Positions 35,560 to 45,613 are shown, counted from the first letter of the stretch. The stretch: 64,000 nt of DNA from Planctomycetota bacterium (GCA_022711465.1 JAKLEZ010000004.1:124001-188000), one strand, 5' to 3'. Notes: a model not told the origin generated them from the sequence alone. Numbers and translations: made by a program.

Positions 35560-36339
35560 CTACCGCCGCCGCCGGGCCAGGACCAGGACCAGGCTGCCCA
35601 GCATCACCGCGAGAATGAGAGTGGCAGGCTCGGGCACCAGGCGGCGCTGGACGTCGGACACCCGCACCTCATCAATGACACCAGGCGTTGCCCATGTCCA
35701 GGCATCGGTGCCTATCAGCATGGTCTGGTAACTCGGGTTCGGCAGTCCGCCAGTGTAGGGGTTCGTGCCCATAACTTGCCCGTCAAGCCAGACCTCCAGG
35801 CCGGCCGGACCCCATGTGCCAGCGGCGTGGTGCCACTCGCCCACCAGCGATTCAGGCGCCATACCGGTGTCCGCCACCTCCCATGACCCCGACCACAACA
35901 TAAACACCAAGTTGTTGGAATAGCCGGTGTGCCGCCCGAAGAAGAAACCATCATCCCAGTACGAGCCGTACTCCGTCCCAGAGCCGGTCAGGACAAAGTT
36001 CGGGGGGGCTTGGTCCAGCTTGAACCAGAGCTCCACCGTGCCTTGGCTGAGGTCGCGCGACGGATCCACATGCACGTTGCCGGCCCGCATGTAGTCCCCG
36101 CTGCCATCCAGGCCGAGACCTGACCCAAACTTCGCGGGCACGTAGCCGGCATCTCCGTACAAGACCCCGTCATGGAACCCGACCTCGTCTGTTGCCGTGT
36201 TGTCGACGTGGTAGAGTACAACCGTGTTGGTGTCGACGTCGTACGGCCGCGTGAAGTCAGTCGTGTTGGCCGCAACAGCCACACTTGCCAGCACGCAGAC
36301 AACCAGCGATCCCAGTCCTGCCATGATTCTGGTGTACAT
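35560..36339 (-). CDS. LamG-domain PEP-CTERM protein
   Basis: 259 residues. Signal peptide MYTRIMAGLGSLVVCVLASV, then one LamG/concanavalin domain (about 45-225: VLYHVDNTATDE, GTVELWFKLDQ, WHHAAGTW, GVIDEVRVSD), and a C-terminal sorting signal VPEPATLILAVML with an Arg-rich tail RRRR. Exosortase substrate, expected on the surface. AGAGGAGG lies 8 bases before the ATG. A possible promoter is at 36452-36480. It is monocistronic; role in adhesion or glycan binding is inferred. Confidence 0.87.
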   Translation of the reverse strand: MYTRIMAGLGSLVVCVLASVAVAANTTDFTRPYDVDTNTVVLYHVDNTATDEVGFHDGVLYGDAGYVPAKFGSGLGLDGSGDYMRAGNVHVDPSRDLSQGTVELWFKLDQAPPNFVLTGSGTEYGSYWDDGFFFGRHTGYSNNLVFMLWSGSWEVADTGMAPESLVGEWHHAAGTWGPAGLEVWLDGQVMGTNPYTGGLPNPSYQTMLIGTDAWTWATPGVIDEVRVSDVQRRLVPEPATLILAVMLGSLVLVLARRRR

Positions 36340-36451
36340 CTTGCCCGCCTCCTCTTGCCGTTGCCAGGTAGGAAATACGCCCGCGCTTCTCGGCGCGAAC
36401 GTTCGGCGACCCCACCTGCCCGACTAAAGACGTGCGTGGGGTCGGCCCGAT

Positions 36452-36480
36452 AACATACCGCGCCATTCCCTTCACATCAA
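36452..36480 (-). promoter_or_regulatory. possible promoter of the LamG PEP-CTERM gene
   Basis: TTGATG (36475-36480), 17-base spacer, TATGTT (36452-36457) on the minus strand; each box matches 4 of 6. The leader would be about 105 bases. Confidence 0.38.
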
Positions 36481-36575
36481 GCATTTTCTCGAGGGTTTGG
36501 GATGCTCCCCTCGAAAGCCACATCCTCTGGGCGAGCAGCAGAGCGGTAGATCCGTGCGAAGTGCCTCTGACCAGT

Positions 36576-36590
36576 GGTTGGGGTGGTTGG
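36576..36590 (+). other. potential two-tetrad G-quadruplex
   Basis: GGTTGGGGTGGTTGG differs by one base from the thrombin-binding aptamer, a well-known antiparallel G-quadruplex. The four GG runs with TT, GGT and TT loops are intact. It sits in a gene-free stretch, so any role is speculative. Confidence 0.35.
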
Positions 36591-36917
36591 GGCACGAGAC
36601 ATTTCCTCTCCGCCACCGCGGCCCCCGCAAAACCGACGTGACAACTGCAAGACCTTCCGAGCCAAAGGTTTATGCGCCGACACCGTGCCTCCATTGGGGA
36701 GTTTCTCGTTTCGTGTCCCAGAGGGCGTGACCAGTCCCGGCCGGGCATGACGGGAGTTCACCTCTTGGCATGCCAGCTAACCGCGCAATGCCCGACGGGG
36801 CCAAGATGGTCGTGACCAACGGGCGACGGCCGGCTCCAATGGCGGGTCAAACTGCGTGCGTCCGCCCGGCTTCCTGGACTAGGCCAACCTTCGCTTCGTT
36901 CGACCAGGCACGGCCCG

Positions 36918-38183
36918 CTACAGGCCACAAGGATCCAGTATTCGATAGTCGTCGCCTTCGAAACAGGCGCTGACCGGCGCGCCCATTCCGCGCGACAGGT
37001 AGCCGTGGTTGGCCGTGGCGACCGTGGCTGCCGCTTCCAGAATAGCCACACAGGTCATGGCCGACTCGGCATCGGGATACGTGCCCGCGAGATCTGCCCT
37101 GGTGCTCAGCCCAAGTACGACCCGGCTGGCAGCCTCCAGGCCCGCGATCAGCGAGTCCTTGCCGTAGCCGATACAGGCGTGTCCGGTCCTCTCTCCGACC
37201 CTGGGGATCTCGGCCTGAAAATGCGGATTGTGCGTCCGCGTGCCCCGCCCTTCAATGCTGCTCCGCATGCCGCGGTCCTGCTGATCCACGGAGACCCGCC
37301 CTCGCGTCCCGACGATCTCCAACTCCTGGTTGACCACCCCTTCGAAGTCGGCGGGATTGACCCATGCGTTGACGTAGTTGACGCCCAAGCCGCTGTCGTA
37401 CTGAACAGTCACCTGCATGGCGTCGAAGGTGTCGATACCATCGGGGTGGTCGCTGTCCTTCCATCGGGCGAGCAGCCGCTTCTGGCCGACGGCATGGAGC
37501 GATACCGGCCGAACACCCAGGTAGTGGGCAAACAGGTCCGTCCAGTGAACGCCAACGTAGCTGAACGGGTTGCTGCTGGCCGCCCATTTGAAGGTCTTGG
37601 TCGAAACATCGAGGGGCTCTTCCAGCACCGCTCGGCCATAGAGCAGGTCGCCGAGTTGGGGGACGACATCCAGAAAGGCGCTTCGCAGAAACGAGTCGTA
37701 TCGCTTGTGCATGTCCACGGCCACGACCGTGCCGGCGGACTTGCTTCGGGCGGCGATGGACATGGCCTCCTTCAACAACAGGGTCAGCGGTTTCTCGGCC
37801 ACGACATGCACGCCTCGCTCGATGGCGGCCAAAATGGGAGCGGCATGGAGATGATCCGGTGTGGCGACAAAGAGGACCTCTGGTCGGCGCTCGTCGAGGA
37901 TCGAGCACCAGGGCATATCCCCGTAGTGGGCGGTCACGTCCGCATCCGGCACCCAGGCCCGATAGGTGCTGGCCAGGGCCTCGCCGCTGTGCGCCCTCCG
38001 GGTGCCGACGGCCACCACCTGGTACCGAACACCCGCCAGGTCGCGAGCCCGGTGGTCGAGTCCGGCCGTGCCCAGGTAGGGCCCGATCCCGCACCGCTGC
38101 ACGTCCGCCAGACATCGCAGGACGACGTCCTTGCCGAACATCCCACCGCCGACCAGGGCCACTCGGATCGTTCGCATGTTCAT
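36918..38183 (-). CDS. Gfo/Idh/MocA-family oxidoreductase
   Basis: 421 residues, cytoplasmic (no signal peptide). Rossmann fold VALVGGGMFGKDVV binds NAD(P); ATPDHLH and VAEKPLTLLLKEAM are family motifs, and YVGVHWTDLFAHYLG holds the HxxD/HxxH-like catalytic region. Such enzymes oxidise or reduce sugars and sugar acids. ATG at 38183 (an alternative ATG is at 38177) has no clear ribosome site. A TATAAT box lies about 60 bases upstream. It is downstream of cusA with a 116-base gap, so it is likely a separate unit. Confidence 0.82.
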   Translation of the reverse strand: MNMRTIRVALVGGGMFGKDVVLRCLADVQRCGIGPYLGTAGLDHRARDLAGVRYQVVAVGTRRAHSGEALASTYRAWVPDADVTAHYGDMPWCSILDERRPEVLFVATPDHLHAAPILAAIERGVHVVAEKPLTLLLKEAMSIAARSKSAGTVVAVDMHKRYDSFLRSAFLDVVPQLGDLLYGRAVLEEPLDVSTKTFKWAASSNPFSYVGVHWTDLFAHYLGVRPVSLHAVGQKRLLARWKDSDHPDGIDTFDAMQVTVQYDSGLGVNYVNAWVNPADFEGVVNQELEIVGTRGRVSVDQQDRGMRSSIEGRGTRTHNPHFQAEIPRVGERTGHACIGYGKDSLIAGLEAASRVVLGLSTRADLAGTYPDAESAMTCVAILEAAATVATANHGYLSRGMGAPVSACFEGDDYRILDPCGL

Positions 38184-38239
38184 GCTTCACATGTTCGGTG
38201 ACGCGGCATCGTTACTCTGCCCGCACGAGGGTTTCGGGC

Positions 38240-38245
38240 ATTATA
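38240..38245 (-). promoter_or_regulatory. -10 box upstream of the Gfo/Idh/MocA gene
   Basis: A perfect TATAAT on the minus strand, about 57 bases before the start at 38183; the -35 region (CTCCCC) does not match consensus, so an activator or other sigma may be needed. Confidence 0.35.
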
Positions 38246-38299
38246 CACGCCCCACCCGGCCCGGGGAGACGGCCCCGATGAAGCGAATTCAGCCCGAGG

Positions 38300-41200
38300 T
38301 CACGGCCGCCGTGTGCCCCCAGAAGACGGTTCCCGTCGCCGAGCCCATCCGTAGACAGCGGGGAGCACGACCAATGTCAGCAGCGTGCTGCTGATGATGC
38401 CGCCGATGACCACCGTGGCCAGGGGGCGCTGAACCTCTGCCCCTGTCCCCGTGGCCACCGCCATTGGCAAGAACCCGAACGACGCGACCATTGCCGTCAT
38501 CAGGACAGGACGGAGCCGCGTCAGACTACCCTCGATGATGGCCTCTCGAACGGTCTTGCCCTCACGGCGGAGCTGGTTGATGAACGTCACCATGACCAGG
38601 CCGTTGAGCACGGCCACGCCGGACAGGGCGATGAAGCCGACGCCGGCGGAGATTGAAAGTGGGATACCGCGCAGCCAGAGGGCAACGACGCCACCCGTGA
38701 GGGCCAGCGGGACACCAGTGAACACCACGATTGCGTGCTTGATCGAGTTGAACGTGGCAAAGAGCAGGATGAGGATCAAGCCCAATGCCAGAGGGACCAC
38801 GATGGTCAATCGCTTCTTGGCCGCGATGAGGTTCTCGAACTGACCGCCCCAGCCAAGCCAGTAGCCCTCCGGGAGACGACCGACCTTCTGTTCAATCCTC
38901 TGTTGAGCCTCGGCCACAAAAGTGCCGAGGTCTCTACCTCGGACGTTGCACTGCACGACGATGCGTCGCTTCCCGTCTTCGCGGCGGATCTGTCTGGCAC
39001 CTTCCGTGATACCGATCTTCGCCACACTGGAAAGCGGGATGTAGCCGGCACGCGGATCGCCGTCCCCACTGGCGTCGGAGACCAGGGTCTTTGAAGCCTC
39101 GTCGACCTTGGGCAAGGGGATGGGCAGCACCCCGATGGTTCTGATGTTGCCACGCAGGCTCTCGGGCAACCGCACCACAAGCGGAAAACGCCGATCACCT
39201 TCGATGACCTGGCCTGCCTCGCCACCACCCATCGCGATTTCGATCACTTCCTGAACATCCTTGACGTTCAGGCCGTACCGAGCGACCGCTTCGCGGTCAA
39301 TGTCGATATTGACCATCGGCATGCCGGCCACCTGCTCGACTTTGACATCCTCCGCCCCGCGCACGTTCCGAAGCTCCTGGGCAATCATGTTGGCGTACTC
39401 GAGCATGATCTCCATTTCGTCGCCGTAGACCTTGACTGCCAGGTCGCTGCGAACGCCACTGATCAGCTCGTTCATTCGCAGCTCGATGGGCTGGCTGAAC
39501 TCGTAGTTCTGGCCCGGCAGCCGTTTGACCGCCTCGTCCATTGCCTCGGCGAGTTCAACCTGCGTCTTGGCCTTCTTCCACTGCTCGCGCGGCTTCAGCA
39601 TGATGTACGTGTCGGAGACCTCTGGCCCGCACACGTCGGTGACAACTTCCGAGGTTCCCGTCCGAGCGAAGACACTGGCGATCTCATCCGGAAACTCTCT
39701 CATCAGCAGTTGTTCCACCTTCTCCTGCATCATGACACTGGACGACAGGGCAATGCTGGGCATCCGGGTGGGCTGCAGGGCCAGCGCCCCTTCGCTCAGC
39801 CTGGGGACAAACTCACTGCCCATCCGCAGCCCCAGGACTCCCGTGACCGCCAGAACAGCGACGGCCCCAAGCACGACCGCCCAGCGCAAATGAAGCACCA
39901 GGTCGATCACGGGCGCGTAGATGGCCTTCGCCCACCTCGCCAGGCAGAATTCCCTCTCCGCCATCCGACCGCGCAGGACCAGTGCAGCCAACGCCGGCAC
40001 GATCGTGAATGTCAACAGCAGAGCGCCGGCCAAGGCGAGCAGAACGACTTCCGCCATCGGCTTGAACATCTTGCCCTCCACGCCGGAGAGACTCAGAATC
40101 GGCAGGTACACGATCATGATGATCCCGACGCCGAATAGGGTCGGTCTTCCGACCTCGACCGCCGCTTCCTCCACTACCTGAAAGCGCTCGCCCTCGGTCA
40201 GCACCCGCCCCAGTTCGCGCTGGCGTCTTGAAACCCGCCGGACGATGTTCTCGATCATGACGACCGCGCCGTCCACGATGATGCCGAAGTCGATCGCTCC
40301 CAGGCTCATCAGGTTCGCGCTGATCCTGCCCTGCACCATTCCGGTGATGGCAAACAGCATCGAGAGCGGGATCGCCAGGGCGACGATGATCGCAGCCCGG
40401 ACATTGCCGAGCAGCAGAAAGAGGATCACGACGACGAGAATCGCTCCTTCGGTGAGGTTTCTGCGGACCGTCTCCAGTGTGGCATCCACAAGGTAGGTGC
40501 GGTTGTACAACGTGTTGATCCTGACGTTCTCGGGCAGGACCTTGCTGACCTGGGCAATCTTCTCGTCAACGCTGTGTGCTACCGTCCGGCTGTTTGCTCC
40601 GTAGAGCAGAATCGCCGTGCCGACCACCGCTTCATGGCCGTTAGCGGTTCCGGCACCGGTTCGCAACTCCGTGCCCAGACTCACCTCCGCCACGTCCTTC
40701 ACGAAGAACGGCACGCCGTCGTGTGTACCCAGCTTGATGCTGCCGATGTCGGGTAGAGCTCGGATTTGCCCGGTCGAACGAATCGTGTACTGCTCCCCGC
40801 TGTGCTCGATATAGCCGCCGCCCGCGTTGGCATTGTTCGTGGCCAGGGCCTCCAGGACATCGCGGAAACTCAGACCGTACGAGATCAGTTTCATCGGATC
40901 CGGCGAGACATGAAACTGCTTCTCGTACCCGCCGATGGTGTTGATTTCGGTGATGCCCGGAATGGACCGAAGCTGCGGTTTCACGATCCATTCCTGGATC
41001 GTCTTGAGGTCCATCGGCGTGTAGGGCGCACCGTCGGGCTTGGGTCCGACGGCATCCACACTCCAGAAGTAGATCTCACCCAGGCCGGTCCAGATCGGTC
41101 CCATGAACGGCGCACCGACGCCGGGCGGCAGGTTCTCCTTGGCTTCCGCGAGCCGCTCATTGACCAGCTGCCGCGCCCGGTAGAGGTCCACATGGTCATC

Positions 41201-41491
41201 GAAGATGACCGTGACCTGCGAAACGCCGTAGAACGAGACGGAGCGTATCTGCTCGACACCCGGAATGCCCTGCATGGCCCACTCGATGGGACACGTGATC
41301 TGCTTCTCGATCTCTACGGGCGAAAGCCCCGTCACCGCGGTGTTGATTTGAACCTGCTTGTTGGTGACGTCGGGCACGGCATCGATGGGTAGACGCGTGA
41401 AGTTCCACGCACCAAGTGCCGCCAGCCCGATGGCCAGCAACACCATCAAGAGTCGCTGGTGAATTGCGAACTGGATAATGCGTGTCATCAT
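38300..41491 (-). CDS. cusA: heavy-metal efflux RND transporter, CzcA/CusA family
   Basis: 1063 residues, the inner-membrane proton-driven pump of a tripartite metal efflux system. Twelve helices with large periplasmic loops are seen. The fourth helix has DFGIIVDGAVVMIEN with Asp401, Asp407 and Glu414, the three acidic residues of CzcA-type proton relays. The TNKQVQINT block near the N-terminus, and the DVCGPEVSDTYIMLKP loop, fit the HME subfamily; the substrate (divalent cation or Cu/Ag) cannot be settled, so the symbol is provisional. GAGGAG lies 9 bases before the ATG. Last gene of the operon, 131 bases after cusB. Confidence 0.93.
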   Translation of the reverse strand: MMTRIIQFAIHQRLLMVLLAIGLAALGAWNFTRLPIDAVPDVTNKQVQINTAVTGLSPVEIEKQITCPIEWAMQGIPGVEQIRSVSFYGVSQVTVIFDDHVDLYRARQLVNERLAEAKENLPPGVGAPFMGPIWTGLGEIYFWSVDAVGPKPDGAPYTPMDLKTIQEWIVKPQLRSIPGITEINTIGGYEKQFHVSPDPMKLISYGLSFRDVLEALATNNANAGGGYIEHSGEQYTIRSTGQIRALPDIGSIKLGTHDGVPFFVKDVAEVSLGTELRTGAGTANGHEAVVGTAILLYGANSRTVAHSVDEKIAQVSKVLPENVRINTLYNRTYLVDATLETVRRNLTEGAILVVVILFLLLGNVRAAIIVALAIPLSMLFAITGMVQGRISANLMSLGAIDFGIIVDGAVVMIENIVRRVSRRQRELGRVLTEGERFQVVEEAAVEVGRPTLFGVGIIMIVYLPILSLSGVEGKMFKPMAEVVLLALAGALLLTFTIVPALAALVLRGRMAEREFCLARWAKAIYAPVIDLVLHLRWAVVLGAVAVLAVTGVLGLRMGSEFVPRLSEGALALQPTRMPSIALSSSVMMQEKVEQLLMREFPDEIASVFARTGTSEVVTDVCGPEVSDTYIMLKPREQWKKAKTQVELAEAMDEAVKRLPGQNYEFSQPIELRMNELISGVRSDLAVKVYGDEMEIMLEYANMIAQELRNVRGAEDVKVEQVAGMPMVNIDIDREAVARYGLNVKDVQEVIEIAMGGGEAGQVIEGDRRFPLVVRLPESLRGNIRTIGVLPIPLPKVDEASKTLVSDASGDGDPRAGYIPLSSVAKIGITEGARQIRREDGKRRIVVQCNVRGRDLGTFVAEAQQRIEQKVGRLPEGYWLGWGGQFENLIAAKKRLTIVVPLALGLILILLFATFNSIKHAIVVFTGVPLALTGGVVALWLRGIPLSISAGVGFIALSGVAVLNGLVMVTFINQLRREGKTVREAIIEGSLTRLRPVLMTAMVASFGFLPMAVATGTGAEVQRPLATVVIGGIISSTLLTLVVLPAVYGWARRREPSSGGTRRP

Positions 41492-41622
41492 GAAGAGTGG
41501 CTCCTCAGGCAGTCCTGCCGCTCACCGGACGAAGAGCACTGAAAGCAACCAGGAACGACACACCCATCTGTGCTCCTCGGCTTCATACGAGTCACCCTCC
41601 ACATCCGGCTACGATTCCCGGC

Positions 41623-42885
41623 TCAGTGCTCATGCTCGCCCGTACCCTTGCCCAACTCGGCCTTGAGAATGAAGGCCCCTCTGGCCACGTAGCGTTCGCC
41701 CGGCTTCAGACCGGAAACCACCTGCGAGTAGACATCGTTCTCTCTGCCCAGTACCACAGGTCGCTTCTCGAACGCGTCGTTCTCGGCGACAAACAAGACG
41801 GCTTGGTTCTCGATCATCTGAATGGCGTCGTTGGGAACAAGAACGTCAACATCCTCCTGGTCGGTGATGATCTCCGCGGTCACAAAAAGACCGGGCTTCC
41901 ACAGGTGGTTGTCGTTGGTGATGACCGCCCGGGCCACACCGGTGCGCGTGGACTCCCGCATGATCGGGCTCACGTAGAAGATCCTGCCCTCAGCCCTGGC
42001 CGGTTGCCCGTTCGATCCAGGGGCACTCAGACGCACCTTCAAGCCCTCCCGAACACGAGCCGCATCCTGAGAATAGACAGTGATATCGACCCACACGGTC
42101 GAGAGATCCGCCAGGACGAACACGTCGCTGCTGCTATCGTGAACCTCGCCGCGCGTGATGCGCTTTTCCACGACCGTCGCGGGGAAGGGCGCCTTGATCT
42201 CATATCGCGAGAAACCTCCGCTATCGTCGTCGGAAGCCGTGGCCAGCTGGTCGTGCGGGATGCCGAGAGCCTCCAGCTTGGCCTCAGTTTCACGATGCTG
42301 GATCCGCGCTTCCTCCAGCTTCTGCCTGGCATCGTGTAACTCCTGCTCCGGTGCGATCTTGCTCTGGACCAGTTTCTCCACCCGGGTGAAGTTGGTCTCG
42401 GCCAGCCGCAGTCGGGCTTCGGCCGCCAGATCGGCGGCCCGGGCTTCGGCCAACTCGCGGCTTTCCATCACGGCCATCACTTCGCCCGCTTCCACTTTGT
42501 CCCCCGCGTTCTTGCGGACCTCACTTACCATGCCTGCCACGCGCGGAACGAGGTGGGCCACGCGGTCAGCATTGAGCACGATTTCGCCGGGCAGCTTGAG
42601 TGTGCGCTCCAGCTTGCCCCCGGAGGCCTGGAGGACCTGAACGCCAAACTCGCGGATCGCCTCCTCCGAGAGCTTGACCAGGTTCTCGGCGTGTTCGTGA
42701 TGCCCTTCCTCGCCGGGGTGGCCAGCCGCATCAGGATCGTGCGTGCCGTCATCCGATCCACCGGTAGGAGGATCGACAGCCGATTTCGTCTGGCCCTGAG
42801 TCAGCCAGACGTAGGCCGCGCCGGCCCCGCCCAGCAGACCCAACGGCAGGACAATAGACACGGTAATCAAAATGATTTTGTGCAT
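41623..42885 (-). CDS. cusB: periplasmic adaptor of metal RND efflux, CusB/CzcB family
   Basis: 420 residues. N-terminal membrane/signal helix (MHKIILITVSIVLPLGLLGG), then a His-rich stretch (HDPDAAGHPGEEGHHEH, about 52-68) likely to bind metal, then lipoyl-like, alpha-hairpin and beta-barrel regions of the adaptor fold. The C-terminus is also His-bearing (GEHEH). GGGGAGA lies 6 bases before ATG 42885; an upstream ATG at 42900 is less likely. It follows the small lipoprotein gene by 15 bases. It bridges the pump and the outer-membrane channel. Confidence 0.92.
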   Translation of the reverse strand: MHKIILITVSIVLPLGLLGGAGAAYVWLTQGQTKSAVDPPTGGSDDGTHDPDAAGHPGEEGHHEHAENLVKLSEEAIREFGVQVLQASGGKLERTLKLPGEIVLNADRVAHLVPRVAGMVSEVRKNAGDKVEAGEVMAVMESRELAEARAADLAAEARLRLAETNFTRVEKLVQSKIAPEQELHDARQKLEEARIQHRETEAKLEALGIPHDQLATASDDDSGGFSRYEIKAPFPATVVEKRITRGEVHDSSSDVFVLADLSTVWVDITVYSQDAARVREGLKVRLSAPGSNGQPARAEGRIFYVSPIMRESTRTGVARAVITNDNHLWKPGLFVTAEIITDQEDVDVLVPNDAIQMIENQAVLFVAENDAFEKRPVVLGRENDVYSQVVSGLKPGERYVARGAFILKAELGKGTGEHEH

Positions 42886-42900
42886 GGCTGATCTCCCCAT

Positions 42901-43041
42901 TCAAAGCAGATACGCCGCCAGCGCCTCGAGGAAGAAGTCCTTCGCAAGCGTCGCCACCTGTTCCTGTAAACTGGTTTCGCACCCGCCAACGATCGCCAAC
43001 AGCGTGATCGAGAACCGACCGAGTCCGTTTCTTCTGCTCAT
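42901..43041 (-). CDS. 46-residue lipoprotein-like peptide inside the metal efflux operon
   Basis: Small gene between cusC and cusB. Its ATG overlaps the cusC stop as ATGA (43041-43038), and GGAG lies 7 bases upstream inside cusC. The peptide starts MSRRNGLGRFSITLLAIVGG, with a basic N-terminus, a hydrophobic stretch and Cys21 just after (VGGC), a plausible lipobox. The short mature part (ETSLQEQVATLAKDFFLEAL, then AAYLL) is an amphipathic helix. Overlap and ribosome site argue that it is translated. I recall short planctomycete peptides ending in similar ALAAFLL sequences, but that is memory, not a search. Function unknown; possibly a pump-associated helix. Confidence 0.7.
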   Translation of the reverse strand: MSRRNGLGRFSITLLAIVGGCETSLQEQVATLAKDFFLEALAAYLL

Positions 43042-44567
43042 GGTTTATCTCCAACAGCCGGCTTACCAGTAGCCGGTCGCGTCGATGGGTAGTCGCTGCT
43101 CAGGTCCACCAAGGGCAAGCCAACCGCTCGTTCCACTTCGGGGATCGCTGCCGCAGCGGTCTGTTGTGCCTCGATTGCACGTCGCCGCGTTTCGAGGAAG
43201 AACCGCTGCGATTCAAGAACCGAGAGGAAGGACGCGCGGCCCGCGTTGTAGGACTCGCGCGAGAGTGCCAGGCTCTTCTCCGCAAGCGGTATGAATCGTT
43301 CCCTGTAGGCGGCGACGATGCGCCATGCGGTTGCCGTCTGATCGCTAGCGCTGCGGACCTCCTGCTCCATCCGCTGGCTCACGGCTTGAAGCGTCTTCTC
43401 GACCTGCTGCCGGGCATACTGAGCCTTGGCAATCTGGGCCTGGTTCTGATCGAAAACAGGCAACTCCAGCCCCCAGCTCGGCCCGATGATAAAGTCGGTG
43501 TTCTGCCGGCGATCCGATCGCGGCTGGATCTCCGGAGCGGTCAATGCACCGTTGACGATGGAAGCACGGGCCGCATCCGCAAGGACGCTTCGACCGGGCT
43601 GGGCCTGGCGCTGGGCCCGTTCCATCGCCATGCCGAGCTCCAGCGTGGGGAACACCTTCAGATACTCTTCTCGTACGCGGGCGTCGGCTTGGGCCACGGC
43701 CTGCACCGCTGCCCGAACATCCAAGCGTTTCTCCCGGGCAATAGCGATCAGGGCCTCGGCCGGCGGGAGCCCCGGCACCGATGACGGCAACGACTCGGAC
43801 AGTGCGATCCGTTCTGGGTCCGTGGTCAATCCCAGGAGCTGAACCAGGCCGCGACGGGCTTCGGACGCCGCGAGCCTGGCCGACTCAACCGAGAGCTCGG
43901 CCTCCAACACAGCGCTACGCGATAGATTCACATCAAGCTCGCTGCCCGCGCCGGCTTGCTGGCGACCGACCGTCATATCCAGCAGCTGACGGGCGATCGC
44001 GAGGTTATCCACCGCCACGTTGTGGAGCTCCCTCGCGCCGGCCGCACGTACGTACGCGGCCCTGGTATCAGCGGCCAGTTCCGCAGCCCGGCGGGCAAGA
44101 CGCAGGATCACCTGATCCAAAGCCGACTGGGCTGCACGCTGCCGGATGGGGATTTGCCACAGATCGGCCACGTTCTGGGCCATGGTCACCTCCAAGTCAG
44201 CGAGGCCACCGCCTGCCGGAAATCGCAATGATCCCCCGAGCGAGGGATTGGAGAGCAGGCCCGACTGGACCAAATCGGCCCGAGCCATACCCACGTCCAT
44301 CCACGCCGCTTGAAAGGCGGGATTACTCAGAAGGGCCAGTTGGATGGCCTCGCTGATGGTCAATCCATCGACCAGCAGAGCCTCGACGCGAGATTGGACG
44401 GCATCTTCCTCGTCGGGTCGATAAGTACTCTTCTGGCCCGTCGCCTCGGCAACATGCTGCGCCACCATGTGATACTCCTGGTCGGGCTTCACGGCGGCGC
44501 ACCCAGCCAGAAGGACACATGTCAACACGCTCAACAGGCTCCAAATCAACGCTTTCGGCGTCGTCAT
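43038..44567 (-). CDS. cusC: outer-membrane factor of metal RND efflux, CusC/CzcC (TolC) family
   Basis: 509 residues. Lipobox LLAGC with Cys23 after a signal helix (MTTPKALIWSLLSVLTCV), so lipid-anchored at the outer membrane. Two OEP repeats (about 80-290 and 300-490) with long coiled helices form the channel, e.g. QAGAGSELDVNLSRS and ALSRESYNAGRASFLSVL. The open frame extends to 45167 but the real start is 44567, with GAGG 10 bases upstream and the signal peptide directly following. The stop overlaps the small lipoprotein gene. Exports metal across the outer membrane with CusA and CusB. Confidence 0.93.
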   Translation of the reverse strand: MTTPKALIWSLLSVLTCVLLAGCAAVKPDQEYHMVAQHVAEATGQKSTYRPDEEDAVQSRVEALLVDGLTISEAIQLALLSNPAFQAAWMDVGMARADLVQSGLLSNPSLGGSLRFPAGGGLADLEVTMAQNVADLWQIPIRQRAAQSALDQVILRLARRAAELAADTRAAYVRAAGARELHNVAVDNLAIARQLLDMTVGRQQAGAGSELDVNLSRSAVLEAELSVESARLAASEARRGLVQLLGLTTDPERIALSESLPSSVPGLPPAEALIAIAREKRLDVRAAVQAVAQADARVREEYLKVFPTLELGMAMERAQRQAQPGRSVLADAARASIVNGALTAPEIQPRSDRRQNTDFIIGPSWGLELPVFDQNQAQIAKAQYARQQVEKTLQAVSQRMEQEVRSASDQTATAWRIVAAYRERFIPLAEKSLALSRESYNAGRASFLSVLESQRFFLETRRRAIEAQQTAAAAIPEVERAVGLPLVDLSSDYPSTRPATGKPAVGDKP

Positions 44568-44704
44568 GGCGTTCGACCTCGATGAGAATGAGTTCAGTAT
44601 CTCCAGCCACGCCTTCCCAGCAGCGTGGTCCGCCCCATGGCGAGACGGCCAAGAAGCGGGCATGGAAAGGCACGTACGACCAAGAGGAGAGAGTGTCGCC
44701 AGGA

Positions 44705-45073
44705 TCAGATCAGAAGGGGCAAGACGCCAGCGGCGGGCAGCGACTCCCCGCAATCTCGCACCGTCTCGCGTGGGCAGCCGCCCTTGCTGGTCGTCGGAAT
44801 TGGGGCCGGAGGACAGGGCATGACGGTGACATGGGACCCAGCCGCGGATACCACGAGAGACGGCGTTTCCTCTTCGTCGGTGGCCGGCTTCCCGACAACC
44901 GTGGTCCGGCATGGATCGGCGTGGCAAGGCCCCTGATTGCCTTCCTGCTGGGGCAAGCACTCCCCGCACGTCGGGCCACAATCGCACGGGTGTGAGAGGA
45001 CAGCGCCCATACAGAGCGACGGCCCTATGGGCAGGGACCAGCAGGCCAGGATGGCGGCCACTATCCTCTTCAT
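44705..45073 (-). CDS. small secreted Cys-rich protein leading the metal efflux operon
   Basis: 122 residues. Signal peptide MKRIVAAILACWSLPIGPSL; the mature protein has about eight cysteines early (HPCDCGPTCGECLPQQ, then CHADPC) and two more pairs later, a pattern fit for metal binding. No family recognised. A strong sigma70 promoter ends 8 bases before the ATG and there is no ribosome site, so translation is probably leaderless. It lies 137 bases before cusC on the same strand, so co-transcription with cusCBA is expected. A role as a periplasmic metal scavenger or sensor is inferred. Confidence 0.65.
   Translation of the reverse strand: MKRIVAAILACWSLPIGPSLCMGAVLSHPCDCGPTCGECLPQQEGNQGPCHADPCRTTVVGKPATDEEETPSLVVSAAGSHVTVMPCPPAPIPTTSKGGCPRETVRDCGESLPAAGVLPLLI

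Positions 45074-45613
<540 letters not shown>

Larger units (their letters stand above)
36340..36917. other. gene-free stretch, 578 bases
   Basis: Holds a promoter for the PEP-CTERM gene (36452-36480) and a G-rich block that can form a two-tetrad G-quadruplex (36576-36590). Short open frames here have no ribosome sites and no protein-like character, so I call no gene. Confidence 0.5.

Noticed and set aside
36257..36761. Small minus-strand open frames upstream of the PEP-CTERM gene
   Set aside because: Two frames overlap one another, no ribosome site, and sequence looks like random GC-rich translation.
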